From Lunularia cruciata (lineage: Eukaryota; Streptophyta; Marchantiopsida; Lunulariales; Lunulariaceae): 64,000 bases of DNA. Numbering within the stretch: the stretch's first letter is position 1; the number at the start of each line of letters is the position of its first letter. The notes beneath the pieces were generated by a model. It did no database searches. It saw nothing but the letters and a program-made list of their open reading frames with translations, and was not told where the DNA came from. Positions 10,870 through 20,273 of this stretch are shown here, piece by piece. The position numbers were made by a program, and so were the translations under genes. The stretch covers positions 8,624,001-8,688,000 of the forward strand of contig OX419762.1 in NCBI GenBank assembly GCA_948567375.1, written 5' to 3'.

Positions 10870-12150
10870 ATATCAAAGAAGTGAAATCAGGGGGAAATCG
10901 GGTGCAGGAACTTTGAGTGTTGGTGGTATCTCCAAGCTCGGTGGATCGTTGGTAGCTCGATTGAAGTTTAGTTTTTCCCTAGTGTGCAAAAGCTTGTTGC
11001 TTGTTGGAGATTCGGCAATAAGGCAGATAGTGTGCGGAAGTGCTAGCCAATTTTTGAGCACAAAAGGAGCAAATTTTGAGAAGTGGTTATAATTTTGAGC
11101 TCAAGAGGTGAAGGCAGGACCAATTTGTTGTGAGTTGGGTTCAGAAAGTAAAATTGAAGGTGGAGTTATGAAGCTATTCTTGTGAATTTGGGATTTGGAG
11201 AAACTCATGTTTTCAATTTGGCTTGAGTGAAGAGTTAGCAGGGACTTGGCGGTCAGCCAACTTTAGAGTTTACATCAGATTTTATGTCAGATTTTGGATG
11301 GATCTTACGTCAAATTTTGGCCAGATTTGGAGGAGTTTTGCTATTTGGCCACATTTAGAGGAGTTTTGCCAAGTTGAAAGGCCTCATTTGGCTGAATTTT
11401 GGCATTCAGAGGCTTTGAGGCATAGAGCTGTGGGCTACGAGAGGCTACGAAGGCCATCTTGCTGGCGTGAGGCTAGCTGGTTTAGAGTAGATCTTGGTCA
11501 TTGGTTGACAAAATCTTCCCATCTTGCTAGATTGTGCACAATAGGGTTTGACCCCTAAATCTCTTGTTTCTAGACTTGTACCCTAGCCAACTGGTCCACC
11601 CTCACTTGTTGTCAGAGTGACTGTGCCACTGTTATCTATACACTTGTAGCTTAGGCTAGGAGAGGCAATTTGATCCCATTCTTGGTGATCCTGGTAGCTT
11701 AGGACTTAGATACAAACTTCTCTTATGTCAAATGCCAAATGGTAGCAAAGTCACTCTCGTGTTATTTTATGAGATGGAGTGTTTTCATTTAGATTTCTTG
11801 TGATTGGACCCCTCCATTCTCTGCTTCCTATTTTTTCACCATGTTTGTGTAAGGTGCCTTGACTTTTGAGCATTGGTGCTTTGGTGTGCTCTCGATATAA
11901 GGCTGGAGTGATGACCAGTCAAACTACCTTTATTTCTCTTTGATGAGGCAAGAAGTGATGACCTGCAGACAGTGAGAGTACGTGTTGTGATGGCAGGTTA
12001 CAGGTTGCACTTCCTCCTAGTGTAGTTATCTTGGTTAGAGTTACATTAGTGGGTGGTGCTTAGTTGGTGTTGGCACATGGTGGGGTACTTGCGGTTGCAA
12101 CTTGCAATTGCAATTTGTGGTTCTGATTTGCTATTGTAGTTTGTGGTTGC
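10870..12150 (+). other. Family B leader region
   Basis: About 1.3 kb lies between the terminal repeat and the first recognisable gag residues. No clear tRNA-Met-type primer binding site is visible. The stretch is homologous to 58690-59418 of the minus-strand copy but shorter there. It holds short open frames without convincing coding features. Confidence 0.6.
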
Positions 12151-13900
12151 GGTTACTTTGTCACGACGGAGTTCTTTGGGGATTCCAGAGGAGATAGCCA
12201 TGTAGTACGTAATGGGTTTACTCAAAGTGGTACTTGATATCAGCTTGTATCTTAGGTCCCAATGAGGGAGGAGATTGACTTTGAGTTAGAGTTTGACACA
12301 AGAGTTGATTCAGTTGAGAGTGCACTTGGGGGTCCGCACCATTGTTGTGGGACATGGATGAGATTTATGGGTCTCCAAAGGCCCTAGGTGTTACTTTGGT
12401 ATAGTTGGTACCATTGAGTTGGATGACTTCATCTAGTTAGTTTGATAGTTGGTGTGATCTGCTATAGATGCGGAACCCAATTTTGTTTACACCCTTCATG
12501 GCATGGAAGGGGTTGTTTCAACATCTGGAGGGTCCGCCAATGGATGACTACCATGAGTTTAGGAGAGCTCATTTAGAGGAGATCAAGTTATAGAGACAGT
12601 ATTGGTCTCCGAACTATGTCTCTATCACTTCAGGTTTGGTGACCATGAGTAGATTGGTTGTACCTACGAGTTCTAGCTCAAGTAGTGTTAGTGGAGCTAG
12701 TGCAGGTGCACTAGCTGGAGATAGTACTACTACGAGTGGAGGTACCGCTACAAGAGGTGGTGTGGTATCGGGGTTTAACCCCATGGTGGAGTTCATCCAA
12801 TGTTTGAGGCAGAACTACCAGGGAGTGCGGATTGACAAGCTAAGAAGCTTGCAAGAGTTCAAATGGAAGGTTGGAGAGAGCCTATGTGAGGCATACACTT
12901 GCATTGAGGCAGTTGATTAGTTTCACTCAGGGAGTTACTAAGGCCCAAGCAATCCAATTTTGGTATGGGATACTGGACATGGAGTTGTGATGTAGAGTTT
13001 GTGGTGCTACATTGTTACAGGCTACTTTGCCTACTTTGGCAGTGGTCTTTGGTTTGGCTGAGCATATTGAGCTCAACATGGTGGATGAGAGAGTGGTGAC
13101 ATCTGGATTTGGTAGGGAGATCTCATCCATGGTTGTGACTTCTTCTAGAGTGCAGCAGAGTGCACCACGCCCATTTGGTTTTTGAGGACAGGATGGACAA
13201 CCTAGATCCTATGGAGCAAGTGGAGGGCCTAGTGGAGTTAGACCCTTACCTTCATTTTTGGGTCAACAACAGCCAGTGAGTGGTGGTGTTGCTTGTTGGA
13301 CTTGTGGTGGACCTCACCATCGGAGAAAGTGTACTCATGGTAGTGGACCTGATACCTCAGGTCCATCACAACTAGCACAGAGGCAGGGTGAACATCACCA
13401 TAGATTTGGCCATACTAGTGACTGATGTTTTGACCTACACTCAGAGTTAAGGAATGGTAGGGCTACTATGGCAGGTAGTAGAGGAGCTCCAATTCATGGA
13501 GGACAAGGTGGTAGAGGTGGTGGTAGAGGAACTACACCTAGTAGGGGTGCAATACCTACCCTACTTTTGATACAACTGTGGCTATTCAGATTGAGCAGTT
13601 GGAGCAGAGATTGGCTAGTATGGCCATTGTTTAGCGGAGATCAAATTTGGGTGCTAAGGCTTCCACCTCATATGCTGGTGATAGAGATGCTTTGGACTTC
13701 ATGTGCGCATCAGCACAGGTGGATGCATCTACAATAGTGACTAGGAGTGCAGTACGTGCTCCAGAGCCTACAGGAGCATCAGTGGAGTTGGACCCACAAA
13801 AAGGAGAGGTTGGGAGACAGGTCAGACTTCCCCAGTCTTTCACACTATTTGAGGCATTGTAGATGACATCCATGGCTCCTAAACATCCCATTGCAGGTGT
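12150..13900 (+). pseudogene. Family B gag with Ser/Gly-rich segment and zinc knuckles
   Basis: The core phrase GTIELDDFI is at about 12408-12435, followed by a W-C-D-L-like segment. A serine/glycine/threonine-rich hinge follows at 12650-12770. One Cys/His cluster is intact at 13294-13332 (CWTCGGPHHRRKC). A second at about 13384-13428 has lost its Cys residues (GEHHHRFGHTSD then stop) where the minus-strand copy keeps CEHCHRFGHTSDRC. A glycine/arginine-rich RGGRGGGRG stretch is near 13500. Frames change several times. By position this is the particle protein of the element. Confidence 0.75.
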
Positions 13901-14334
13901 GGTAGGTGGTGATGGAGTGCATGATGGACTACTTACGAGTCATCCACCTACTATTACATAGATTGAGTCTACCATGATGTTGGGGACGGCTTAGCTGATT
14001 ATGTGGCATCCTTTGTTTTTGGCCAATGACATGTTTATATCGGGAGTTGACCCAGCCTCAATGTTCCGGTTGGCTACCATGTTGTGTGAGAGTAGGGATG
14101 ATGCGGTTCCTACTACTAGAGCAGAGGTGGTTGATAGTGGAGCTGACTTGGTTGAGGAGCATGGTATCCGTTCAACACCAATGGTTTATGGTAAGCAGCA
14201 GCGGCTAGACTGGATGAGTTGCCAACTAGACCAGCCTTTGAGAGAGCACGGTTCACACCTGGTGTTGTCCTATTGTATAACTAGAGGGGGATTTTCCATT
14301 TGGTGGGACCTTCAAGGAAGATCTATACACCATA

Positions 14335-14470
14335 GAGAGTCTTGTTAGACTCTGGTGCGTAGCCCCTTATCTTGGGGAAGGCTGTAGTAGTCGGTCTGGA
14401 GTTACGGAAGATCAATGTGGAGATGTGTCCATTTCAGATCCAGATATCTCTAGGTGGTGGTTCAACACAG
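14335..14470 (+). pseudogene. Family B aspartic protease
   Basis: LLDSGA at 14342-14359 is the catalytic D-S-G-A loop, followed by a TAG and PLILGKAVV with the expected hydrophobic strand. In the minus-strand copy the Asp is changed to Asn. Located between gag and the methyltransferase. Confidence 0.7.
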
Positions 14471-14499
14471 CACATCACACGTGAGGAACTTGTTGTCTA

Positions 14500-15050
14500 G
14501 GTTCAGCCTGGTCATCCGACTGATAGCTCGGTGGTGAGAGCTCAGGCTATTGCAACAATAGCTGAGTCATATGATGTGCTAGTTGGAGGAGCAATGTTAT
14601 ACCCATGGGTTTTAGCATTGACTATTGGGAGGAGATAGCCTCATATAGACTAGGTTGGCAGTTTGGTGAGGGACGGGTATGTCACCTGCCAGTACGCTTC
14701 AATAGAGGCCGTCTTGGCTCACTACAATTTGAGACCATAGTAGCATCAGTTTTAGCTTTCAATGGTGCAGTTACTTGGCTTGGTGACTTGTTGGAAGGGA
14801 ACGCCCATATAGAGGATACTCCAGTATCAAAGGAGATCACTTGGATTTGGAGTACAAGTGGAATTGTTCCATCCACCTTGGATGTTCCATTGTGGAGTTT
14901 AGAGGAGGCGTTCCAGCAGCATGCAGATCAATTGGTGCAATAGGCTTGGAGTGGAGCCTTCATACCATCAAGAGATGAGTGTGAGGATGATCCTCCAGAG
15001 TCGATTACTTTGACACCTCTGGATACCACACTCATTGCTTGGCAGTATCC
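14500..15050 (+). pseudogene. Family B linker coding segment, function unknown
   Basis: An open stretch (from 14605) reads MGFSIDYWEEIASYRLGWQF and onward, with a homologue in the minus-strand copy at 55881-56270. It probably continues the protease-linker part of the polyprotein. I do not recognise a domain. Confidence 0.55.
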
Positions 15051-15059
15051 AATAGAGGG

Positions 15060-15995
15060 GATATGTCTATTGGAGTTGTTTGGTGGGATTAGCACCGGAC
15101 TAGCTGCGGTATTACAGGTGGGTATACAAGTATAGAGGTACTTATATGTAGAGAGAGATGAGACTACTAGAAAAGTCTCTCTACATTATGTGGCACATTT
15201 GGCCTATTGGTATCTTGAGTTATTACCGATGTCAACAGTCAGAGGTTACCAGAAGGCCCTACTAGCAGACATCTCCTTATTGGGGCACATGATCTAGAGA
15301 GATATAGACCTATTCACTTGGTGATTTCTGGTTGGCCATGTTATGGATACACGTGTTGGCCGAGGTTTGGGTCTTTAGGATCCTCGCTCTAGTATGTTTT
15401 GGGAGATGTTACAAATACAACGACATTTCTAGGTTCATCAATCCATTCCTCTAGCTTACTTTTTAGAGAACATTCCTTTGATGGGTGATTCTCGCACCAA
15501 AGTGGTGGTGAGTACACATTAGGTCCATTCTTGGATGGGACCTATTGTATTGTTAGATGCAGCCAAAGTGGGATCATGAGCTCATCATCTTTGTCTTTGG
15601 TGGACGAACCTCTTACCCAGAGAGGTTCTATAGTGTGCTTATGATGGGATTTAGCGACTTGACCACATCCTTGTTGATGATATCTTGGATGTTGGGTGTT
15701 AGTCTCAAACAGTGGTAGTGGCTGATAGGTCACCTATGGCAATGGTGAACCTAGTTAGACAGCCTAGAGCCGCATTTCCCAAACTCATGAGTTTCCCAAG
15801 CTCTCATTCTCTTTGAGAGGGAGGACTTGGACTTGTTTGGGACTCACAATTATAGCAGTTGGTGGAGCTCAACGTCGATGAGAGAGAGCGGGTGATGGGT
15901 TTTTGCACCGGTATTACCGCTGTTCCAATAGTGGTAGAGGCATCCATGCATCAGGTGTTAGGTCAGGCTATGGACCTGAATTGTTTGACCTAGAT
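15060..15995 (+). pseudogene. Cytosine-C5 DNA methyltransferase domain inside family B pol
   Basis: Motifs follow the fixed order of C5-methyltransferases. Motif I, LELFGGISTG (15070-15099), binds S-adenosylmethionine. Motif IV, GWPC (15330-15341), holds the catalytic cysteine. Motif VI, ENI in LENIPLMGDS (15466-15474), has the catalytic glutamate. A motif VIII-like AHHLCLWWTNL is at about 15577-15610. Motif X, LGQAMDLN (about 15957-15980), is the closing SAM-site element. The segment between VIII and X (DDILD, MVNL, RAAFPKLMSFPSSH) is the likely place of the target-recognition part. The domain sits between protease and RT. The copy is broken by stops and one frameshift before motif IV. The minus-strand copy confirms every motif. 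Confidence 0.85.
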
Positions 15996-15999
15996 TGTG

Positions 16000-16480
16000 A
16001 GCCTTGGCTTGGCAGAGCAGCGTAGGATGTGCTTGATAGGCATCACCACTTGAACACTTGTGAGCCCTATGCCTATCGAGACGATTTAGGCACATGTTGG
16101 GGGCGATGGACCGAGTGGGCATGGTATTCTTGGGACACAGCTAGTAGCTACTAGGGAGAGTGGTCTACTTGGAGTCCATCCAGGTGAGCGTGCGCTACTT
16201 GGATTACACCCTTGGTCCACTTGGGATGCAACTAGAGGACATGTGGAGCTTGTATCCAAAGTGGAGGGAGTTTTTCACACAGAGGTTGGGACCTCTAGTG
16301 GTTGGGAGCATGACACTATTGCTCCCAAGGGCCTAGTGTAGCAGCTAGTCAGGACAGCTTCCACTCCTACTATAGTTACAAAGGATACTTGGGAGCCAAA
16401 TCTTGGACCCAAGCTTACTAGAAAGGAAAGATGGAGGGTTTGGAGGTTCTTGAGGAGCAACACGAGTTGTTTTGCCTTTA
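16000..16480 (+). pseudogene. Family B linker between methyltransferase and RT
   Basis: Coding relic homologous to 54340-54800 of the minus-strand copy. It contains a repeated E-x-G-L-L-G-V-H-P/L-R-L-H-P-like segment in the better copy. No recognised domain. Confidence 0.5.
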
Positions 16481-16489
16481 GTATGAAGG

Positions 16490-17360
16490 ATTTGGGTGCT
16501 CTAAAGGGACCTAGTATACGGATTGAGCTGACTAGCAATACACCAGTTTTTTGATGTCCTTATCGATATAATAAGATGGAGAGGACATTGATTCAAAGCC
16601 ATAGTAGTGACCTTTTTGAGGCTGGTTTGGTAGAGATTTCACATAGAGAGTATGCATCAGCAATAGTGATGCCAGCCAAGAAGGATATGCATGGCAACTA
16701 CACAAATAGGTAGATGTGTGGATATTACCATCCTATCAATCGATAGACCAGGGCTGATCGGTATGCCATGCCTACACCAAAGGAGATTTTTGTTGCGATT
16801 GGGCATGCAAAGGTCTTCAATACTTTGGATCTTTGAGCGGGATATCATCAATTGCAGATCAAGGAAGAGGATAAGTCCAAGACAGCATTTTGGCTATTGA
16901 TCCTCACGGCAAGGATGTGTTATATCAGTGGAGGTTCTTACCATTTGGGTTAAAGAATGCTCTTGCTGAGTTCCAGAGGGTAATGGATAGAATCCTAGCT
17001 AGATTGGATTTTTCTTGGTGCTATATTGATGACATTTTGGTCTATAGCACTACTGTGGAGAAGCACGAGAGACAATTGTTGGAGGTGTTTGAGAGGTTGA
17101 GATCTCATGGACTCAAATTACATCTAGTGAAGTGTAGGTTCTTCCACAAGCAGGTTGAGTATTTGGGTCACACTGTCTTCCTCGAAGGACTTGGTGTTCA
17201 ACAGACCAAGGTGGAGGCTATTGCATGTATTCCTTGGCCTACGAATGTGAGCAGAGTGCGAGCATTCCTTGGGTTGGAAAAATTCTATTGCCGCTATGTT
17301 AGAGGATTTAGTGCTATTTGCCAAGGCCTTGACGAAGCTGACCAAGCTTACACATGAGTT
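16490..17360 (+). pseudogene. Family B reverse transcriptase
   Basis: The early blocks are fragmented (PAKKDMHGNY, TLDL with stop, AGYHQLQIKEEDKSKTAFW). An open stretch from 16890 follows, reading FLPFGLKNALAEFQRVMDR and the catalytic CYIDDILVYS (YIDD at 17022-17033), then VEYLGHTV and VSRVRAFLGLEKFYCRYVRG. The catalytic aspartates are intact. The wording QQTKVEAIACIPWP is typical of an alga-like gypsy group rather than of the chromodomain elements in this window. Confidence 0.87.
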
Positions 17361-17389
17361 GTGTTGGGGAGATGAGCAAGAGAGAGTTT

Positions 17390-17830
17390 TTGTAGAGCTC
17401 AAGGAGAGGTTGACATATGCTCCTATTTTGAGGAGATTGATTAGAGGATGACCATTTCAGGTTCATATTGATTGGAGTATGGTGGAGTTTGGAGCGGTGC
17501 TCACCTAGCATGATGATGAGGGGAAGGAGTTTGTGGTGGCCTATGCTAGTCGCTCCAACAATTCAGTGGAGGCAAAGTATAGTTCATATGAGGAAGAGTG
17601 CTTGGTAGCAATTTGGGCAGTAGCACATTTCCGATGTTACCTTTTTGGTAAACCCTTCACTCTCATCACTAATCATTAGCCACTGAAGTGGTTGATAGAG
17701 TCCAACAAGCTTTCAGGGAAGCTTGCACAATGGGCTCTGATTTTACAAGAGTATGATTTCACGGTTGTTCATAGACCTGGAGTGGTGAACTGTGATGTAG
17801 ATGGGTTGAGTAGAAACCCATGTCCCAGCC
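17390..17830 (+). pseudogene. Family B RNase H
   Basis: Blocks seen are CWGDEQERVFVELKERL, FQVHIDWSMVEFGAVLT, EFVVAYASRSNNSVEAKYSS, EECLVAIWAVAHFRCYLFG and ALILQEYDFTVVHRPGVVN ending DGLSRNP. The active-site Asp and Glu residues are visible. A few TAG/TGA stops interrupt it. Confidence 0.85.
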
Positions 17831-18189
17831 AGTAGGATCAAATCGGAGCATGTTGGCATGGTGAGACAGATGAGGAGATGGTGCTAGGTTGGCATGCATC
17901 TGCCTTTCTTTGTATATTTTCTGAGGCTTTGGTGGTATCTCTCTCAATGCATACAAGAGGAGTTATTGAGGTCAAAGATCTAGAGAGTGAAGATATTGGT
18001 ACAGTTCAGCGAGACATTCATGATGATATCTCAGTGATGGACTATCTTCGCATTGTTGTTGTGGGTTGCACAATTGGGGCCAAGGAAAGAGACAATGTTC
18101 TTCAACGAGCCAGACGGTTCAGATTGAAGGACAAACACCTTTTGCATGTATGGGAGGATGGTAGAGTGCGAGTAGTACCACTTCCATCT

Positions 18190-18890
18190 CAAAGACCACA
18201 ATTGGTCCGTCATGCTCATAAGGAGCTAGGACATTTTGGAGTAAAGCGTACATATAGCTTACTCCAAAGTCATTATTGGTGGCATAGTGTGCAGACTGAG
18301 GTACAGTAATTTGTTGCCAAATGTGTGGTTTGTGACTGAGTTAGAGCATCATTCAATGCTCCTACACCATAGTTACACCCATTACCTATCATGGGATTGG
18401 GTTACCATTGGAGTTTGGACTTCATTGGACCTTTATCGCTAGTTGTGAGACATCATTGGTATGTTTTGGTGATGGTGGAGCACTTCTCCAAGTGGATTGA
18501 GTTGGTGGCACTTCTTGACAAGTCTAGTGAAGGGACAACTTAATCATTCCTGGATTGAGTTCTTAGTCATTTTGGTGCACCAACTGAGGCTTTGACTGAT
18601 CAAGGTACATAGTTCTTGTGGAAGTTTCAGGTCTTGTGTGACAAGGCTTTGATTGATCATTGTACTACATCTCGAGATCACCTTGAGGCAGATGGCTTAG
18701 CAGAGAGAGTGGTTCAGATGGTGAAGAGAGGATTGCAAAAGTATGGTTTGCAGAGAGGCCATTTGGGAGATTGGGATCTCCAATTACCTTGGTTGGCCAT
18801 GGGCTATCGGTTCAGCCGGCAAGCCTCCTTAGCATCTTTCTTTCCGTACTTTCTACTCTATGGATGAGATCCAGATTTACCTACAACCAT
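18190..18890 (+). pseudogene. Family B DDE integrase
   Basis: The zinc region reads HAHKELGHFGVKRTYSLL, SHYWW and CVVCD (18208-18340). The catalytic core has WSLDFIGPL (first Asp, about 18415), HFGAPTEALTDQGT (second Asp, about 18597) and DHLEADGLAERVVQ (Glu, about 18690). DWDLQLPWLAMGYRFSRQAS follows. This is a standard retroviral-type integrase, not a tyrosine recombinase, which matters for interpreting the split termini. Stops near 18308, 18541 and 18609 inactivate it. Confidence 0.88.
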
Positions 18891-19299
18891 TTGTTGAGAT
18901 GCTACTATAGTTTTGGACTTGGATGACCCCAATGTATGGATGAGTATATGTTCTCAATGGGCATAGATCTTTTGGAGAGTGATGCCAATGGCCTTTGAGA
19001 ACTTAGCAATTGATCAACATAAAGAAACTTTATGCTATGCTACCATTTGAGGTGGAGGTTATAGACCCTTGATCTGTCAATTTCATCCAAGAGACTATAT
19101 ATATCTACAGCAGACAACACCAACGATACTTGATGTTTTGACAGGCTGCATTATCTTGAGAGTGTGTGAGGTTTTGCCATATGAAGTCCTTTTGTTAGAA
19201 GGACATGATGGTGTTGTTTGGAAGGATCATGTGTGCAATTGTGCGCCATGCCACCTCCCAAAAATTGATGGTACTATGGACCCAAGCTTGGTCCTTGTA

Positions 19300-19456
19300 C
19301 GTGCAGGCTTGAAGTGTATGTTATGTGGCTCTTTTGGTGGAGCTACTACTATGTTAATGTGTGATAGTTGTTCGAGAAGATGGTATATAGCATGTATGAC
19401 TCCTCCCCTCACGGTGGTCCTCAAGGACAGTGGTTATGTCCTAGATGTACTTGACC
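19300..19456 (+). pseudogene. PHD finger at the C-terminus of family B pol
   Basis: After the integrase tail (DVLTGCIILRV, EVLLLEGHDGVVWKDH, CHLPKIDGTMDPSL) comes CMLCGSFGGATTMLMCDSCS, then RRWYIACMTPPL, and, after a one-base frame change, QWLCPRCT and a stop. This is the C4-H-C3 spacing of a PHD finger, with the conserved His changed to Tyr in this copy (CAT to TAT). PHD fingers read histone H3 tails, so by analogy with chromodomains it may direct integration. Confidence 0.82.
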
Positions 19457-19591
19457 TATAGCTAGTTCATTCTTTATATGGTATAGATTGCAAGCAGGCG
19501 ACTAACGATGGGGCCCCATAGCACCCGACCTCCTTATCTTTGCCTATCATAGGGTATACCATATACTTGGAGTTAGAGGGACCTAACCGCC

Positions 19592-19604
19592 AACTAGGGG
19601 AGCA
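19592..19604 (+). other. Polypurine tract of family B
   Basis: AACTAGGGGAGCAG lies directly before B1. The minus-strand copy has AGCTAGGGGGCAGA at the same place (51189-51202). Confidence 0.7.
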
Positions 19605-19605
19605 G

Positions 19606-19711
19606 TTGTGGCACTTTAGAGCCTATGTATGACTTATGTGTGAGTTGTGCTTCTATAGTGTATGATGTTGACAACGATGTATGTTGTGTAGCGATGTATA
19701 TACGCACGATA
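19606..19711 (+). repeat. Family B terminal repeat B1 (106 bp)
   Basis: Runs from TTGTGGCACTTTAGAG to GCACGATA. Near-identical to B2 at 20168-20273. It is followed by two bases (gc) and then the TGTCAC start of A2, so the B1/A2 joint reads GATA-gc-TGTC, ancestrally GACA-NN-TGTC. Confidence 0.88.
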
Positions 19712-19713
19712 GC

Positions 19714-20167
19714 TGTCACACCATTTGTAGTGTCACATGTAGATTGCTCAGACATTGGAGTTGCAATGATAGTAGTTAGAGTTATTTTAGCAGTTTCTCA
19801 AAGATTACTTTTTGACAGTCAGATTTTTTGTTTGGGGTATTGACTTCATGGTAGGTCCCACCATCACTTTGCACCATTTGCATCGTCAAGTGTGCCATCA
19901 GCGTGACCATTAGGGTTTCAGACCTAGCTCAAGTCCAAGGGTATACTTTCAAAGTGCAGCTCCAGAGAGCTCACTTCTTTGATGTTGAGCCTTCAAGTTC
20001 TTGGCTATGGTGGACAGAGGCCGGCAAGTGTCGCCTAGATTCTCTTAGCTAGAGTGGGTGTGGCTTGACTATAATCAGTGCCTAGTTGTTGGCAGTTTAT
20101 AGCTAGAGTGATAGATCAAGGACTAATTTGAGTTGATTGGATTCAAGAGTTGTAAACAATCTGATTG
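19714..20167 (+). repeat. Family B terminal repeat A2
   Basis: Begins TGTCACACCATTTG and is homologous to A1 at 10422-10869. It stops at TGTAAACAATCTGATTG where B2 begins. In the minus-strand copy A2 is about 150 bp longer, so the A2/B2 joint is not at a fixed place. Confidence 0.88.
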
Positions 20168-20273
20168 TTGTGGCACTTTAGAGCCTATGTATGACTTATG
20201 TGTGAGTTGTGCTTCTATAGTGTATGATATTGATAGTGATGTATGTTGTGTAGTGATGTATATACGCACGACA
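20168..20273 (+). repeat. Family B terminal repeat B2 (106 bp)
   Basis: Second copy of B, ending GCACGACA. The next base belongs to the interrupted family A LTR. With the TGTC start of A1 it forms the 4-bp inverted ends TGTC/GACA. Confidence 0.88.

Larger units (their letters stand above)
10422..20273 (+). mobile_element. Family B Ty3/gypsy element with methyltransferase, PHD finger and split direct repeats
   Basis: A 9.85-kb element inserted in the family A solo LTR. Order: A1 (10422-10869), leader, gag, protease, cytosine-C5 methyltransferase, RT, RNase H, DDE integrase, PHD finger, purine tract, B1 (19606-19711), A2 (19714-20167), B2 (20168-20273). Termini are TGTC at the left and GACA at the right. 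A normal LTR element would show the same repeat at both ends. Here the left end carries only A and the right end carries B-A-B. Target duplication is short and decayed (gccct against tccca). The minus-strand copy at 50371-60035 has the same architecture. All genes are broken by stops. Confidence 0.88.

Noticed and set aside
11223-11558. 111-codon open frame in the family B leader as a gene
   Set aside because: It has no ATG start and no homologous open frame in the second copy, and its composition is that of a leader repeat (TTTTGG/GGCC words).
19606-20273. B1-A2-B2 as an ordinary 3' LTR starting at TTGTGGCAC
   Set aside because: The left end of the element has no B copy in either insertion. 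The empty-site comparison puts the left limit at the start of A1, so an ordinary LTR pair does not fit.
10422-20273. Family B as a DIRS/PAT element on the basis of its split repeats
   Set aside because: The pol gene ends in an HHCC/DDE integrase and a PHD finger. No tyrosine-recombinase motif was seen, and the methyltransferase is of the C5 type.
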